Position numbers and translations under genes: made by a program
Notes under the pieces: model-generated
Database searches by the model: none
Told to the model about the DNA's origin: nothing
Seen by the model: the letters and a program-made list of their open reading frames with translations, nothing else
Origin: Manganitrophus sp963718695
GTDB lineage: Bacteria > Nitrospirota > Nitrospiria > SBBL01 > Manganitrophaceae
NCBI GenBank assembly: GCA_963718695.1
Contig: OY970371.1
Coordinates: forward strand, 1,612,001 to 1,676,000
Direction: 5' to 3'
DNA length: 64,000 nucleotides
In this document: positions 1 to 8,916 of the stretch, in pieces
How positions within the stretch are numbered: the stretch's first letter is position 1
How the letters are laid out: every line of letters starts with the position of its first letter

Positions 1-338
1 GCCGCTACCCCAAGAGCCAATGCGGTGGCGGTTCCATCCCCTTCGATAAAAGCGGGGTCGCAGAGGATGACCGCTCGATCGGCCTCCAGCGCGAGTGTCT
101 CTTTTAGAATCGGCTCGGATTCGGATGGAGCGAGCATCAGTGTGGTAACCTCCACTGGACCCCCGGTCGCGTTCCACTGGGCTGCTTTTTCTTTAATTTG
201 AAGTGCAAACTCCAGCGCGTTTCGGTCGGCTGGATTCATGACGCGCGGTCCCTTTTCAACGAGGATCGCTCGGCTTTTGCTGACGCTGGCTTTGGAGAGA
301 TCGGGAACCGGCTGAATGAGGACGACGAGTTGGATCAG
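1..338 (-). CDS. etfB: Electron transfer flavoprotein beta subunit, 5' part (cut by window edge)
   Basis: Reading leftward from 338, the minus strand encodes a continuous frame beginning (M)IQLVVLIQPVPD, the usual opening of ETF beta subunits, followed by MNPADRNALEFALQIKE, which matches the family's N-P-x-D-x-x-A-L-E segment near residue 35. ETF beta binds AMP and, with ETF alpha, carries electrons from acyl-CoA dehydrogenases to the quinone pool. That fits its place directly after an acyl-CoA dehydrogenase gene. The gene runs off the left edge after about 112 codons. No ATG, GTG or TTG lies at the family start; the first in-frame ATG is near position 240 and would delete the conserved N-terminus. 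The likely start is CTG at 338-336, inside the upstream stop (CTGA), preceded by AAAGGAGG. Family assignment is firm; the start is inferred. Confidence 0.85.
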   Translation of the reverse strand, partial: MIQLVVLIQPVPDLSKASVSKSRAILVEKGPRVMNPADRNALEFALQIKEKAAQWNATGGPVEVTTLMLAPSESEPILKETLALEADRAVILCDPAFIEGDGTATALALGVA

Positions 339-1495
339 AATCCTCCTTTTTTCAGCACATCTTCCGCGATGACCAGCCGTTGGATTTCATTGGTCCCTTC
401 AAAGATTCGGTTGATCCGGGAGTCTCGATAAAAGCGCTCCACCGGGTGTTCTCCCATGAAGCCGTTGCCGCCGTGGATTTGAACCCCCTTATCGACGATT
501 CGATCGAGCGCTTCCGTGCAGAACAGCTTACAAATCGCCCCTTCGCGGGGGATCTTCTTTCCTTGATCATACATCCAGGCGGTCCGATAGACGACCGATT
601 CCATCAAGTAGACTTCAGTGGTCATCTCCGCAATCATAAATTGGATCGCCTGGAAATGAGCGATCGGCTGTCCGAAAGCGACCCGCTTTTTGGCGAAGTC
701 GGCCGACATCGAGATCACTTCTTTCGCCGCCCCGATGCAGCCGGCGGCGAGCGAGAGCCGCGATTCATCCAGCGTCTGCATCGCGATGATGAAGCCTTTG
801 CCGATTTCGCCCAGAATGTTCTCCTTCGGGACACGGACATCCTGAAAAACCAACTCGGCGGTCGCCGAGCCGCGCAGGCCCATCTTGTCTTGAATCCGGT
901 TGGCCGAGAAGCCGGGAGTGGTCGTTTCGACAATAAAAGCGGTGATCCCCCCTCGGGCCTTGAGCGCCGGGTCGGTGACGGCATAGACGACCACGATATC
1001 TGCGATATCGCCGTTGGTGATCCAGAGTTTGGTGCCGTTTAAGATGTAGTGGTCGCCGTCCCGCTTGGCGGAGAGCTGTATGTTCGCCGCATCCGATCCG
1101 GCTCCCGGCTCGGTGAGCGCATAGGCTCCCATCTTCTGTCCTTGCGCCAACGGCATGAGGTATTTTTGTTTCTGCTCCTCCGTTCCGCCGAGAAGGATTG
1201 ATGTCCCGGCCAGGCCGATGTGGGCGCCAAATGTCACCGTGGTGGAGGCACATCCGCGAGAGAGCTCTTCGAGGAGGATGCAATATCCGAGCTCGCCGAA
1301 TCCTGCCCCGCCATACTGCTCCGGGAAGGGAATCCCGCAGAGCCCCAGATCCGCCCCTTTCTTGAAAATCTCCTTTACGAGATCGACATTATGCTCCTTA
1401 TCGATCCGTTGGGCGACCGGCTTGATCTCGTTGTCGGTAAATTTTCGGACCATGTCGCGGAGCATGGTCTGTTCTTCGCTGAAGTTAAATTCCAT
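335..1495 (-). CDS. Acyl-CoA dehydrogenase
   Basis: This 386-residue protein has the full length of short/medium-chain acyl-CoA dehydrogenases, FAD enzymes that oxidise acyl-CoA to trans-2-enoyl-CoA. Visible family landmarks are the FAD/substrate loop ALTEPGAGSD (about 126-135), the WITNG segment, the QIHGGNGFMGE stretch and the C-terminal IFEGTNEIQ, whose glutamate (about 366) is the expected catalytic base. It lies 38 bp after the enoyl-CoA hydratase gene in a beta-oxidation operon and its last codons hold the ribosome-binding site of etfB, so its electrons probably go to the adjacent ETF. Chain-length preference cannot be read from sequence. A branched-chain or glutaryl-type role is possible but less likely beside FadD and thiolase. 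Confidence 0.93.
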   Translation of the reverse strand: MEFNFSEEQTMLRDMVRKFTDNEIKPVAQRIDKEHNVDLVKEIFKKGADLGLCGIPFPEQYGGAGFGELGYCILLEELSRGCASTTVTFGAHIGLAGTSILLGGTEEQKQKYLMPLAQGQKMGAYALTEPGAGSDAANIQLSAKRDGDHYILNGTKLWITNGDIADIVVVYAVTDPALKARGGITAFIVETTTPGFSANRIQDKMGLRGSATAELVFQDVRVPKENILGEIGKGFIIAMQTLDESRLSLAAGCIGAAKEVISMSADFAKKRVAFGQPIAHFQAIQFMIAEMTTEVYLMESVVYRTAWMYDQGKKIPREGAICKLFCTEALDRIVDKGVQIHGGNGFMGEHPVERFYRDSRINRIFEGTNEIQRLVIAEDVLKKGGF

Positions 1496-1533
1496 TGTTC
1501 CTCCAAAGGACGCGGGGTCAGGACCGTACCTGT

Positions 1534-2313
1534 TTATTTATCTTGAAATTTCGGCTGGCGCTTTTCGAGAAAAGCCGAGATCCCTTCTTTCATGTCGCTG
1601 GTATTACAAATCTGGCCGAAGAGCTTCGCCTCCAGAGCCAGGCCCTGCGACAGCGGCTGGGTGACTCCCTCTCGAATGGCGCTCATCGCAGCGGCAATGG
1701 CCTTCCCGCCCTTCGAAGCGATCTTCTTGGCCAATCCGACCGCCTGCTTCAGCACCTCTCCTTCCGGAACGACTTTATTTACCAGACCGAGCGCTTTCGC
1801 CTCCTGGGCATTGATCATGTCGCCGGTCAGAATGATCTCCATCGCTTTTGCTTTTCCGACGAGGCGTGACAGACGTTGCGTTCCACCGAATCCGGGGATG
1901 ATCCCCAAGTTGATCTCCGGCTGTCCCATCCGGGCGCGATCTCCTGCGATCCGCATATGACAGGCCATCGCCAGCTCCATCCCCCCGCCCAGACAAAAGC
2001 CGGTGATCGCCGCAATGACCGGCTTCTGCATCTGTTCGATCTTATTGAAGACGGTCTGTCCCATCAGTGCAAGCTCTTCCCCCTGCTTCGAAGAGGAGAT
2101 CGAGCCGATCTCTTTAATGTCGGCCCCGGCGACGAAGAGGGTTCCTGATCCGGTTAAAATAATCACTTTTACATCATCGTTTCCAGAAAGTTCATCAAAG
2201 ACTTTATCTAATTCCTTGACCAGGGGCGTTGTCAGAACATTGGCGGGGGGATTGCTGATCGTCACGGTCGCGACGCGATCTTCCACAGTGTAGTTGATGA
2301 ACTGATTTGGCAA
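1534..2313 (-). CDS. Enoyl-CoA hydratase (crotonase family)
   Basis: This 259-residue single-domain crotonase hydrates trans-2-enoyl-CoA to L-3-hydroxyacyl-CoA. The oxyanion-hole segment AGADIKE (62-68) and the GGGMELAMAC block are present. Both catalytic glutamates of rat crotonase have counterparts, E113 (in GMELAM) and E133 (in GQPEINLG), so it should be an active hydratase rather than an isomerase-only relative. It starts 10 bp after the 3-hydroxyacyl-CoA dehydrogenase stop, which implies co-transcription, and it supplies the second step of the beta-oxidation spiral encoded here. Confidence 0.93.
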   Translation of the reverse strand: MPNQFINYTVEDRVATVTISNPPANVLTTPLVKELDKVFDELSGNDDVKVIILTGSGTLFVAGADIKEIGSISSSKQGEELALMGQTVFNKIEQMQKPVIAAITGFCLGGGMELAMACHMRIAGDRARMGQPEINLGIIPGFGGTQRLSRLVGKAKAMEIILTGDMINAQEAKALGLVNKVVPEGEVLKQAVGLAKKIASKGGKAIAAAMSAIREGVTQPLSQGLALEAKLFGQICNTSDMKEGISAFLEKRQPKFQDK

Positions 2314-2323
2314 CGTTTCCTCC

Positions 2324-3535
2324 TTAGTAGTTGAAAAATCCCTTTCCTGTTTTCACGCCGAGATAACCGCCCATCACCATTCGCTTCAACATGGGCGCCG
2401 GCCAAAAGCGCGGGCCGAGCTCTTTTGCGAGTGCTTGTAATTCGGAGAGAACGACATCGACGCCGATCTGATCGGCATAATGAAGCGGTCCTCCTTTATC
2501 TTGCGGAAACCCCGTGCCGGCCATCATGGCGATGTCAATATCGCCTGCCGTGGCCACTCCTTCTTGCAGCGAGATGACCGCTTCGTTGATCATCGGCATG
2601 ATCAACCTGTTCACCGAGAAGCGGGTCCCCTTCTTGCCGGTCTGTTTCTGGAGTTTGGCGATGATCGCGTCGAGGCTCTCGTTCTTCTCCTCATTGTATT
2701 CGTAGAATCCGGAACCGCTCTTCGTACCATAACGCTTGGCCTCGTAAAGCGCGGTCCAAATTTCCGCCGGCGTGACGCGAGGGCCGTAGGCATCATAAAG
2801 AATGTCGGCGACTTTCACCGCGACATCGATCCCGATCATGTCGGAGAGGGTAAACGGTCCCATCGGCATCCCGAAAGCGACGATGGCTTCATCGATCTGC
2901 TTTGCCGGCGCCGATCCTTCTTGCAGCGCCAGGGCCGCTTCATTCAGATAAGGCATCAGAAGACGATTGACCAGAAACCCGGCGCACTCCTGAACCCGGA
3001 TCGGAATTTTCCGGAGGCTCTCGGTGAAGGCGACCACATCGTCCATCGTTTCCTGAGAGGTGCCGAGACCCGGGATCACCTCCACGAGCTTCATCACCGG
3101 GGCCGGATTGAAGAAGTGCATCCCGATCACCTTCTCCGGCCGCTTCGTTCCCGCTGCAATGGCGGAGATCGGGAGCGAAGAGGTGTTGCTGGCGAAGATG
3201 GTGCTCTCCGGACAGACCGTCTCCAGCTCTTGGAAGAGCTTTCGTTTGACCTCGATATCTTCGAAGATCGCTTCGATGACGATATCGACGTCGGAGAATC
3301 CGGAGTAGTCGGTCGCGCCGGTCACCAGCATCATCTTCTGTTCCATCTCCGATGCGGTCATTTTCCCTTTGTCGACCCGGCTCTGATAAATTTTCCGGAT
3401 CGTCTCCAAGCCCTTATCGACCGCCGCTTGATTGACATCTTTTAGAATAACAGGCAGACCCGAGTAGGTGATTACTTGCGCGATTCCCGCCCCCATGATG
3501 CCAGAACCAACCACCGCCGCTTTGTAGATGTACAT
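2324..3535 (-). CDS. 3-hydroxyacyl-CoA dehydrogenase with duplicated C-terminal domain
   Basis: The NAD-binding fold begins at once with VVGSGIMGAGIA (about 8-19). The catalytic pair of L-3-hydroxyacyl-CoA dehydrogenases is visible as H140 (GMHFFNP) and E152 (KLVEVI). The protein is 403 residues, about 110 longer than the common 280-300-residue bacterial enzymes, because the C-terminal substrate domain occurs twice: one copy at about 184-280, ending GTKSGSGFYEY, and a second at about 306-403, ending GVKTGKGFFNY. This matches the dehydrogenase half of FadB/FadJ multifunctional proteins without the hydratase half, which here is a separate gene. It oxidises 3-hydroxyacyl-CoA to 3-ketoacyl-CoA for the neighbouring thiolase. 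Confidence 0.92.
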   Translation of the reverse strand: MYIYKAAVVGSGIMGAGIAQVITYSGLPVILKDVNQAAVDKGLETIRKIYQSRVDKGKMTASEMEQKMMLVTGATDYSGFSDVDIVIEAIFEDIEVKRKLFQELETVCPESTIFASNTSSLPISAIAAGTKRPEKVIGMHFFNPAPVMKLVEVIPGLGTSQETMDDVVAFTESLRKIPIRVQECAGFLVNRLLMPYLNEAALALQEGSAPAKQIDEAIVAFGMPMGPFTLSDMIGIDVAVKVADILYDAYGPRVTPAEIWTALYEAKRYGTKSGSGFYEYNEEKNESLDAIIAKLQKQTGKKGTRFSVNRLIMPMINEAVISLQEGVATAGDIDIAMMAGTGFPQDKGGPLHYADQIGVDVVLSELQALAKELGPRFWPAPMLKRMVMGGYLGVKTGKGFFNY

Positions 3536-3551
3536 GAGTGGACTCCAATTT

Positions 3552-3615
3552 AAGCTGTCAGCCGTCAGCTAAACATAAACATTTTGCATTTGGCAGAAAG
3601 CTGACCGCTGAGTGC
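3552..3615. repeat. REP-like imperfect palindrome between beta-oxidation genes
   Basis: The 87-bp spacer between the thiolase and dehydrogenase genes contains GCTGTCAGC at 3554-3562 and the imperfect complement GCTGACCGC at 3600-3608, separated by AT-rich sequence. The same arms recur at 60776-60854 in another intergenic spacer, which points to a dispersed short palindromic element. Its role is unknown; an mRNA-stabilising hairpin within the operon is possible. Confidence 0.5.
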
Positions 3616-3622
3616 TTCTTTT

Positions 3623-4813
3623 TTATTTTCTCTCCAACACCATTGCCGATCCGAGCCCGCCGCCGACACAGAGAGAGGCGACACCGAGGGAAAGATTTCG
3701 GCGCTTCATTTCCTTTAGAAGCGTGATGATCAATCGCGTTCCGCTCATCCCGACCGGGTGGCCCAAGGCGATGGCGCCGCCGTTGACGTTGGTAATTTCC
3801 CTTTTGTTCCCAAGGACACGCTCGACCGCAAGATACTGAACCGCGAACGCTTCGTTGACTTCGATCAGTTGAATATCCGAGAGGGAGAGGTTCGCTTTCT
3901 TAAGCGCTTTGGGAATCGCGAGTGCCGGCCCAATTCCCATCCGTTGGGGCTCGACACCGACTGAGGCATAGGATCGAACACAACCGAGCGGTGTCAATCC
4001 GAGTTCTTGCGCCTTCTCCTTCGACATCATCAAAAGGGCCGCGGCGCCGTCGCTGATGGGACAGGCATTGCCGGGGGTCACGGTCCCCCCTTCCTTGAAG
4101 ATCGTCGGATAGAGAGAAAGCATCTGCTCGGACAAAGCAACGTTCGGTCCTTCGTCTTGCGCGAAAAGCTCCGGGGTGACCTCTTTTCCGGCGGCCTTCT
4201 TTGGGACGGAGACCGGGACGATCTCATCCTTGAACTTTCCCTCGCGTATGGCGCGGAAAGCTTTTTTGTGGCTTTCGACGGCGTACTTGTCCTGCTCCTG
4301 ACGGGAGATCTTGAACTCCTCGGCAAGGTTCTCCGCCGTGTTCCCCATAATCTGGCCGCAGAAGCCGTCGGTCAATCCTTCCCAAATCGAGTCGATCATG
4401 ACCGAGTGGCGGAGGCGATGACCGAAACGCATATCGCGCGAGACAAAGGGCGCCAAGCTCATGTTCTCGACGCCCCCGGCGATCTGAACATCGGCGTCGC
4501 CGGCGAGGATGTTCTGGCAGGCGTTTACGACCGCCTGCATCCCCGAGGCACAATTTCGCGCCACGGTGTAGGCCGGCGTGGTGATCGGCAGCCCCGACAT
4601 CAGTGTGATCACGCGGGCAAGATTGGTCGCGTCGCTATATTGTCCAACGCAGCCGAAGATCACCTCTTCCACCCGGGTCGGATCGATCCCTGTCCGCTTG
4701 ACCACTTCCCGGACGACCAACTCCCCCATTTTCTGGTTGGTGATTTCTTTCAGCGCCCCGCCCATGTTTCCGATCGGGGTCCGGACGCCGTCGATAATGG
4801 CAATTTCTTTCAT
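3623..4813 (-). CDS. Acetyl-CoA C-acyltransferase (thiolase)
   Basis: This 396-residue thiolase carries all three active-site elements: nucleophile C88 in ARNCASGMQ, H352 in ALGHPVGMSG and C382 in SLCVGGGLG. It cleaves 3-ketoacyl-CoA with CoA to acetyl-CoA and a shortened acyl-CoA, the last step of the pathway. Its ATG overlaps the fadD stop (ATGA), so the two are translationally coupled. An 87-bp spacer with a palindromic element follows before the dehydrogenase gene. A biosynthetic acetoacetyl-CoA thiolase cannot be excluded from sequence, but the operon favours the degradative role. Confidence 0.93.
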   Translation of the reverse strand: MKEIAIIDGVRTPIGNMGGALKEITNQKMGELVVREVVKRTGIDPTRVEEVIFGCVGQYSDATNLARVITLMSGLPITTPAYTVARNCASGMQAVVNACQNILAGDADVQIAGGVENMSLAPFVSRDMRFGHRLRHSVMIDSIWEGLTDGFCGQIMGNTAENLAEEFKISRQEQDKYAVESHKKAFRAIREGKFKDEIVPVSVPKKAAGKEVTPELFAQDEGPNVALSEQMLSLYPTIFKEGGTVTPGNACPISDGAAALLMMSKEKAQELGLTPLGCVRSYASVGVEPQRMGIGPALAIPKALKKANLSLSDIQLIEVNEAFAVQYLAVERVLGNKREITNVNGGAIALGHPVGMSGTRLIITLLKEMKRRNLSLGVASLCVGGGLGSAMVLERK

Positions 4814-6510
4814 TTGGACTCCTTCACATGCAGTGTCCCACCTTGTAATTTTTTCATTTCTTCATCGATTAAGACGCGCCGCAGAACCTTGCCGATGATT
4901 GTCTTCGGCAGCTCCTTCCGGAATTCAATTTCCTGCGGGACTTTAAACTTCGAGAGTTCCGTCCTGCAGAAGGTCAGAACCTCCTCGGCGGTCGTGCTCT
5001 CCCCTTCTTTTAGAATGAGATAGGCTTTAATCTTTTCCCCGGAAAAAGAATCGGGCAGTCCGACGACCACTGCATCCTTGATCTTCGGATGACGGAAAAG
5101 GACCTCTTCCACCTCGCGCGGGTAGACGTTTTCTCCCCGTGTCTTAATCATATCTTTTTTCCGGTCGACGATAAAGAAGTAACCTTCGTCGTCCATCTTT
5201 GCCATGTCGCCGGTATGCAGCCAGCCGCCGCGCAAGACAGCATCGGTTTCTTGGGTTTTCTGCCAGTAACCCTGCATGACCTGCGGTCCTTGAACGATCA
5301 ACTCTCCGACCTCTCCGATCGGAAGCGGCTGGGTGCCGGTTTCAATATCAACCACCCTTACCTCGGTGTCCGGAAACGGCAGACCGATGCTACCCGGTTT
5401 CCGCTTGCCATGGATCGGATTTGCATGCGTGACCGGCGCAGCCTCCGAGAGACCGTACCCCTCGACCAGCTTTCCGCCGGTGAGCCCTTCAAACTGCCGT
5501 TGCACCTCAACGTGCAGCGGTCCCGCCCCGGAGATGCAAACTTTAATGGAGGAGAGATCGTATTTCTTCACGTCGGGGAAGTTGTTGATGGCGACATACA
5601 TCGCCTGCACCCCCATGAAGATCGTCGACCGTGTTTTTTGAATGGCGTGGAGCACATCTTTCGTGACAAATCTGGGAAGGAGGACCAGCGTCGTTCCAAG
5701 ATAGATCGACAAGTTCATGCAGGCCGACATGCCGTACACGTGAAAAAACGGGACCACGGCGAGGAAGACTTCATTCCCCTCTTCAAGGGTCGGCATCCAG
5801 TGACGGCACTGGAGCGCGTTTGCAACCATGTTTTTGTGGGTCAGCATCACCCCCTTCGGAACGCCGGTGGTTCCGCCGGTGTATTGGAGGAGCGCCAGGT
5901 CGGTCTCGGCGACAGAGACATCCGGTGGACTCGACGGTGCCTGCTGCATAATTTCCATCATGTCGTAGATGGGCGGTCTCTTTTCAACATGGATCCACTG
6001 TCCCTCTTTTTTTGCTTTGATCGGATAGAGCAGGCTGAGGAGCCAGGGAAGCTTGTCCCGGACGGAGGTGAGGATGATGTTTTTGAGAGCGGTTCCCTGC
6101 TTTGCCTTCTCGATCCGAGGATAAAAGAAGTCAAGCGCGACGATCGTTTCGGCCCCCGAATCGGCGAGCTGAATTTGAAGCTCCCGTTCGACATAGAGCG
6201 GATTGGTCATGACGACAATCGCGCCGATCTTCAACGCGCCGTAATAGGCAATGACGCACTGAGGAATGTTGGGCAGCATCACCGCGACCCGATCTCCTTT
6301 TCGAACCCCGAGTTTCTGGAGCGCCTGCGCGAACCGATTGGTCTCTTCATCCAGCTCGCGATAAGTCATCCCCTTTCCATAAAAGAGGATTGCGTTTTGA
6401 TTCGGATATTTTTTTGTCGATTCGATTAAAAGCCGGTGAAGAGGGACGGGTGGATATTGCAGATGTGAAGGGACTGAGGATTCATAAAATTTCAGCCAGG
6501 GGCGATCCAT
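4810..6510 (-). CDS. fadD: Long-chain fatty-acid-CoA ligase
   Basis: This 566-residue member of the ANL adenylating superfamily activates fatty acids with ATP and CoA at the inner membrane. The P-loop signature QYTGGTTGVPKG is at about 209-220, followed by the YGLSEAAPVTH core motif, the LHTGDMA motif, the hinge region DRKKDMIKTRGENVYPREVE and the C-terminal catalytic lysine in IIGKVLRR (about K541). It is the first gene of the beta-oxidation operon, with a GAGGA ribosome-binding site 7 bp before the ATG and a sigma-70 promoter about 90 bp upstream. Length and the FadD-like fatty-acid gate region favour a long-chain substrate. Confidence 0.92.
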   Translation of the reverse strand: MDRPWLKFYESSVPSHLQYPPVPLHRLLIESTKKYPNQNAILFYGKGMTYRELDEETNRFAQALQKLGVRKGDRVAVMLPNIPQCVIAYYGALKIGAIVVMTNPLYVERELQIQLADSGAETIVALDFFYPRIEKAKQGTALKNIILTSVRDKLPWLLSLLYPIKAKKEGQWIHVEKRPPIYDMMEIMQQAPSSPPDVSVAETDLALLQYTGGTTGVPKGVMLTHKNMVANALQCRHWMPTLEEGNEVFLAVVPFFHVYGMSACMNLSIYLGTTLVLLPRFVTKDVLHAIQKTRSTIFMGVQAMYVAINNFPDVKKYDLSSIKVCISGAGPLHVEVQRQFEGLTGGKLVEGYGLSEAAPVTHANPIHGKRKPGSIGLPFPDTEVRVVDIETGTQPLPIGEVGELIVQGPQVMQGYWQKTQETDAVLRGGWLHTGDMAKMDDEGYFFIVDRKKDMIKTRGENVYPREVEEVLFRHPKIKDAVVVGLPDSFSGEKIKAYLILKEGESTTAEEVLTFCRTELSKFKVPQEIEFRKELPKTIIGKVLRRVLIDEEMKKLQGGTLHVKESK

Positions 6511-6599
6511 GGACCATCCTCATTGATGATCTTATAGGGGATGAAAGTGACAGTTTCATATCGACAAGTGCTTGCTTTGAAAAGAAAAAGACAAATAAA

Positions 6600-6628
6600 A
6601 CTTTACCTGATTGGCAGTTAGATGTCAA
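6600..6628 (-). promoter_or_regulatory. Sigma-70 promoter of the fadD operon
   Basis: On the minus strand TTGACA (6628-6623) and TAAAGT (6605-6600) are separated by exactly 17 bp, placing a start site about 80 bp before fadD. The leader of about 85 nt shows no clear FadR-type palindrome. Confidence 0.65.
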
Positions 6629-6705
6629 GGTAACGACATGAAATGAGATATTAGGAGGTGTATACAAGGATGAAAAAAGATACGTTCTTAATAAAAGTCA
6701 GCAGA

Positions 6706-8694
6706 TTATTCTAACCGTTTCACATAAAGTTGAAAAACGGTTGTATTATTCTGGCCGCAGCCATTGGTGACAAGGCATGATCCTTTCTCATTCCAAGCAA
6801 TATAGGGGGTTCCACCGGAAAAACCGATTGTCGAGGAAATTGTCTGAGACGCTCCCCCACCGGTCATGTTTAACGCTCCCGCACCTTCAGTAATCCATTG
6901 GGTGCCGTTCCATTTCTTTACAAAGAGATGCGGACCCTGCGTTGTGGTGGCATTGCTATTATCTGCGACGGTAATAAAAGGAACTTGAGCCCCGGTTGCG
7001 GTTGCTCCAAATGCGGCGTTTGATGAACTAGAAACGACTGTTGAAATAGTGCCGGCTGTTACGAAAGTATTTGCTTGCTCTTTCCGCACGTAGACGCTTG
7101 AATTCTCGTGCCACACTACATGTAAGACTTGGTTTACAAAAGCGATTGAAACGTCATTGGGGCGAGATGGAAGACCGGGATCGCCTGCCTTGAGAGAAGT
7201 AGGGCTAGAGGGTGTCCAGGTAGAGCTGGTTGAATCCCATCCTTTCACATAGAGTTGGCAGTCGTTTAGATCCGGGATGCATTCTGTCCAGGACACCCTA
7301 ATCGTTGACCCATTGATTGCGATCGCCGGATTAGATCCATTTTTTGTTGAAGCGACATTCAGGCTACCGCCATCTTGGACCCAATTCGATCCATTGAAAT
7401 GACTGACATAAATCTGATTGATGCCCGATCCATCCGGCTCGACCCAAATAACGTAGGGCGCGCCGCTTCCATCAAAAGCAATGGCGCTGTCGGCGGCGGA
7501 CTTGGTTCCATCCACATTGAGTGCCCCGCCGACGAGATCCCAGGTATTGCCTCCCGCATTCCACTTCTTGACGTAAATTTTGCAATTCGCTCCTCCGTTG
7601 TTACACTCGGTGTATGTAATGTAGGCAACGGGAGTCGCAGAACCGTTGGAGGCGATCTTGGGTTGAAGGGCGTGATTTCCAACCGTATTGATCTTGGTCT
7701 CTGAAGACCATGTTTCGGATGTGGTATCAAACGTTTTAACGTAGACATCTGCCGGCGTATTTCCTTCCCACCAAGCTAAGTAAGGGGTACTTCCAACAAC
7801 TGTAATGGATGGATCGCGTGCATCTTTATTAAAATTTTTATTTAAGCTGGTTCCTAGCGAAACAAAAACTCCGAATGTCGTTGCTGATTCCTGGGAAGTA
7901 TTGCTGTCGAGCAGATTGACTTGGTCTTTTGCACGGACGACGAAATGGTACTGAGTGTTACTGTTCAATTCGGTAATTCCCAACGTGAGACGGTCCCCTG
8001 TTTGTGTGAGTTGCCCGGCCGCTATTTCACTGATGACCACATTTCCCCCTGTTGCCGGGAAGGGATCGATTGTGCAATCTGTTGAAACAGTCGACCGGCA
8101 AACGACGTACAGAAGCTGACTTGAAAGCGTTGTGTTGTCACTGGCCTCTACCCACTCGAGTGAAATCGAGTTCGAACTGGTGGCTTGGGCGACGAGTTGA
8201 GGATCATTTCCTGGAAAAGAAGGAGGGGAATTATCGATTGCGGCGCCGGTTGTGAATGACCAGGAAAAGGTTTCATCCATCGGGTTTCCGACCTGGTCTG
8301 TCAGCGAAGTTGTAATATTCACTACGTAGGATGTATCGATTCCCATGAGGCCGGACGGTATGAAGGAGGCAGTTTTCGTCTCATCGGTGTAGACGACTTC
8401 TCCCGAAACGGTTGCTCCGCTCGAGGCGTTTATTACGAAAAACGTATTCTTGGAAACGGTATCCGGATCGAGTGATTCGCTGAAAGTGGCGCTGATGATA
8501 ATATTCAGGGGGACCTGATTGGTTCCATTCGCCGGTAAGGTCGAAGAAACAATCGGCGGAGTGGTATCGTCGCTCGGCGCTTCACCTGTGTTTGACCGGC
8601 CGCCGTTGCTGCCTCCGCAACCGTTTAAAATGAAAGCCAAAGAAACAATGAGGGAGAAAATTACCAATAGCTGTCGATAACTAAACTTCCTCAC
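6706..8694 (-). CDS. Exported lipoprotein with bacterial Ig-like domain and repeat region
   Basis: A GTG start at 8694, with GGAG 5 bp upstream, gives a protein of 662 residues with a lipoprotein signal ending ILNGC (lipid-anchored Cys near residue 26). The longer frame to 8760 begins on the TTGACA of the likely promoter and is rejected. A proline/threonine-rich linker leads into an SbsA-type Ig-like domain (PPIVSSTLPANG...SWSFTTG). A fibronectin-III-like segment follows, then about 400 residues of repeated short strands with recurring V-x-W and L-Y-V-K-x-W motifs, resembling a propeller made of 40-60-residue units. It probably sits on a membrane surface and binds polymers or proteins; no catalytic motif is seen. 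It lies just downstream of the exported-protein array, beyond its terminator. Confidence 0.8.
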   Translation of the reverse strand: MRKFSYRQLLVIFSLIVSLAFILNGCGGSNGGRSNTGEAPSDDTTPPIVSSTLPANGTNQVPLNIIISATFSESLDPDTVSKNTFFVINASSGATVSGEVVYTDETKTASFIPSGLMGIDTSYVVNITTSLTDQVGNPMDETFSWSFTTGAAIDNSPPSFPGNDPQLVAQATSSNSISLEWVEASDNTTLSSQLLYVVCRSTVSTDCTIDPFPATGGNVVISEIAAGQLTQTGDRLTLGITELNSNTQYHFVVRAKDQVNLLDSNTSQESATTFGVFVSLGTSLNKNFNKDARDPSITVVGSTPYLAWWEGNTPADVYVKTFDTTSETWSSETKINTVGNHALQPKIASNGSATPVAYITYTECNNGGANCKIYVKKWNAGGNTWDLVGGALNVDGTKSAADSAIAFDGSGAPYVIWVEPDGSGINQIYVSHFNGSNWVQDGGSLNVASTKNGSNPAIAINGSTIRVSWTECIPDLNDCQLYVKGWDSTSSTWTPSSPTSLKAGDPGLPSRPNDVSIAFVNQVLHVVWHENSSVYVRKEQANTFVTAGTISTVVSSSSNAAFGATATGAQVPFITVADNSNATTTQGPHLFVKKWNGTQWITEGAGALNMTGGGASQTISSTIGFSGGTPYIAWNEKGSCLVTNGCGQNNTTVFQLYVKRLE

Positions 8695-8732
8695 GTCCAC
8701 TCCGATAAGGGATAGCCTATAATTGTCTTTAT

Positions 8733-8760
8733 AGATTACCACGAGCGGCCGTATTGTCAA
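8733..8760 (-). promoter_or_regulatory. Sigma-70 promoter of the Ig-like lipoprotein gene
   Basis: TTGACA (8760-8755) and TAATCT (8738-8733) with a 16-bp spacer lie just upstream of the GTG start at 8694. It shows that this lipoprotein gene is transcribed separately from the array upstream. Confidence 0.55.
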
Positions 8761-8857
8761 TAAAGTCTAATGATTCTGTGTAAAATTTTAGAAAACTGGG
8801 AGGGAGAAAAAATAGAACCATGTTGTCTCTTGTAGTATCAAAGCCAAAAATAAAGGC

Positions 8858-8893
8858 AAAAAAAGAGGAGAGGTCGTTTGACCTCTCCTCTTT
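8858..8893 (-). terminator. Intrinsic terminator closing the exported-protein array
   Basis: A perfect 14-bp stem (8862-8875 with 8880-8893, arms containing GAGGAGAGGTC) has a GTTT/AAAC loop and, reading on the minus strand, is followed by a run of seven T (8864-8858). It lies 24 bp after the stop of the last array gene, so it ends that transcript. Confidence 0.9.
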
Positions 8894-8916
8894 GGTGAAG
8901 ATAATGCTATATGTTG

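Noticed and set aside
8695..8760. N-terminal extension of the Ig-like lipoprotein frame up to 8760
   Set aside because: Its start is the TTG of a TTGACA -35 element; the GTG at 8694 has a ribosome-binding site and leads directly into the lipoprotein signal.
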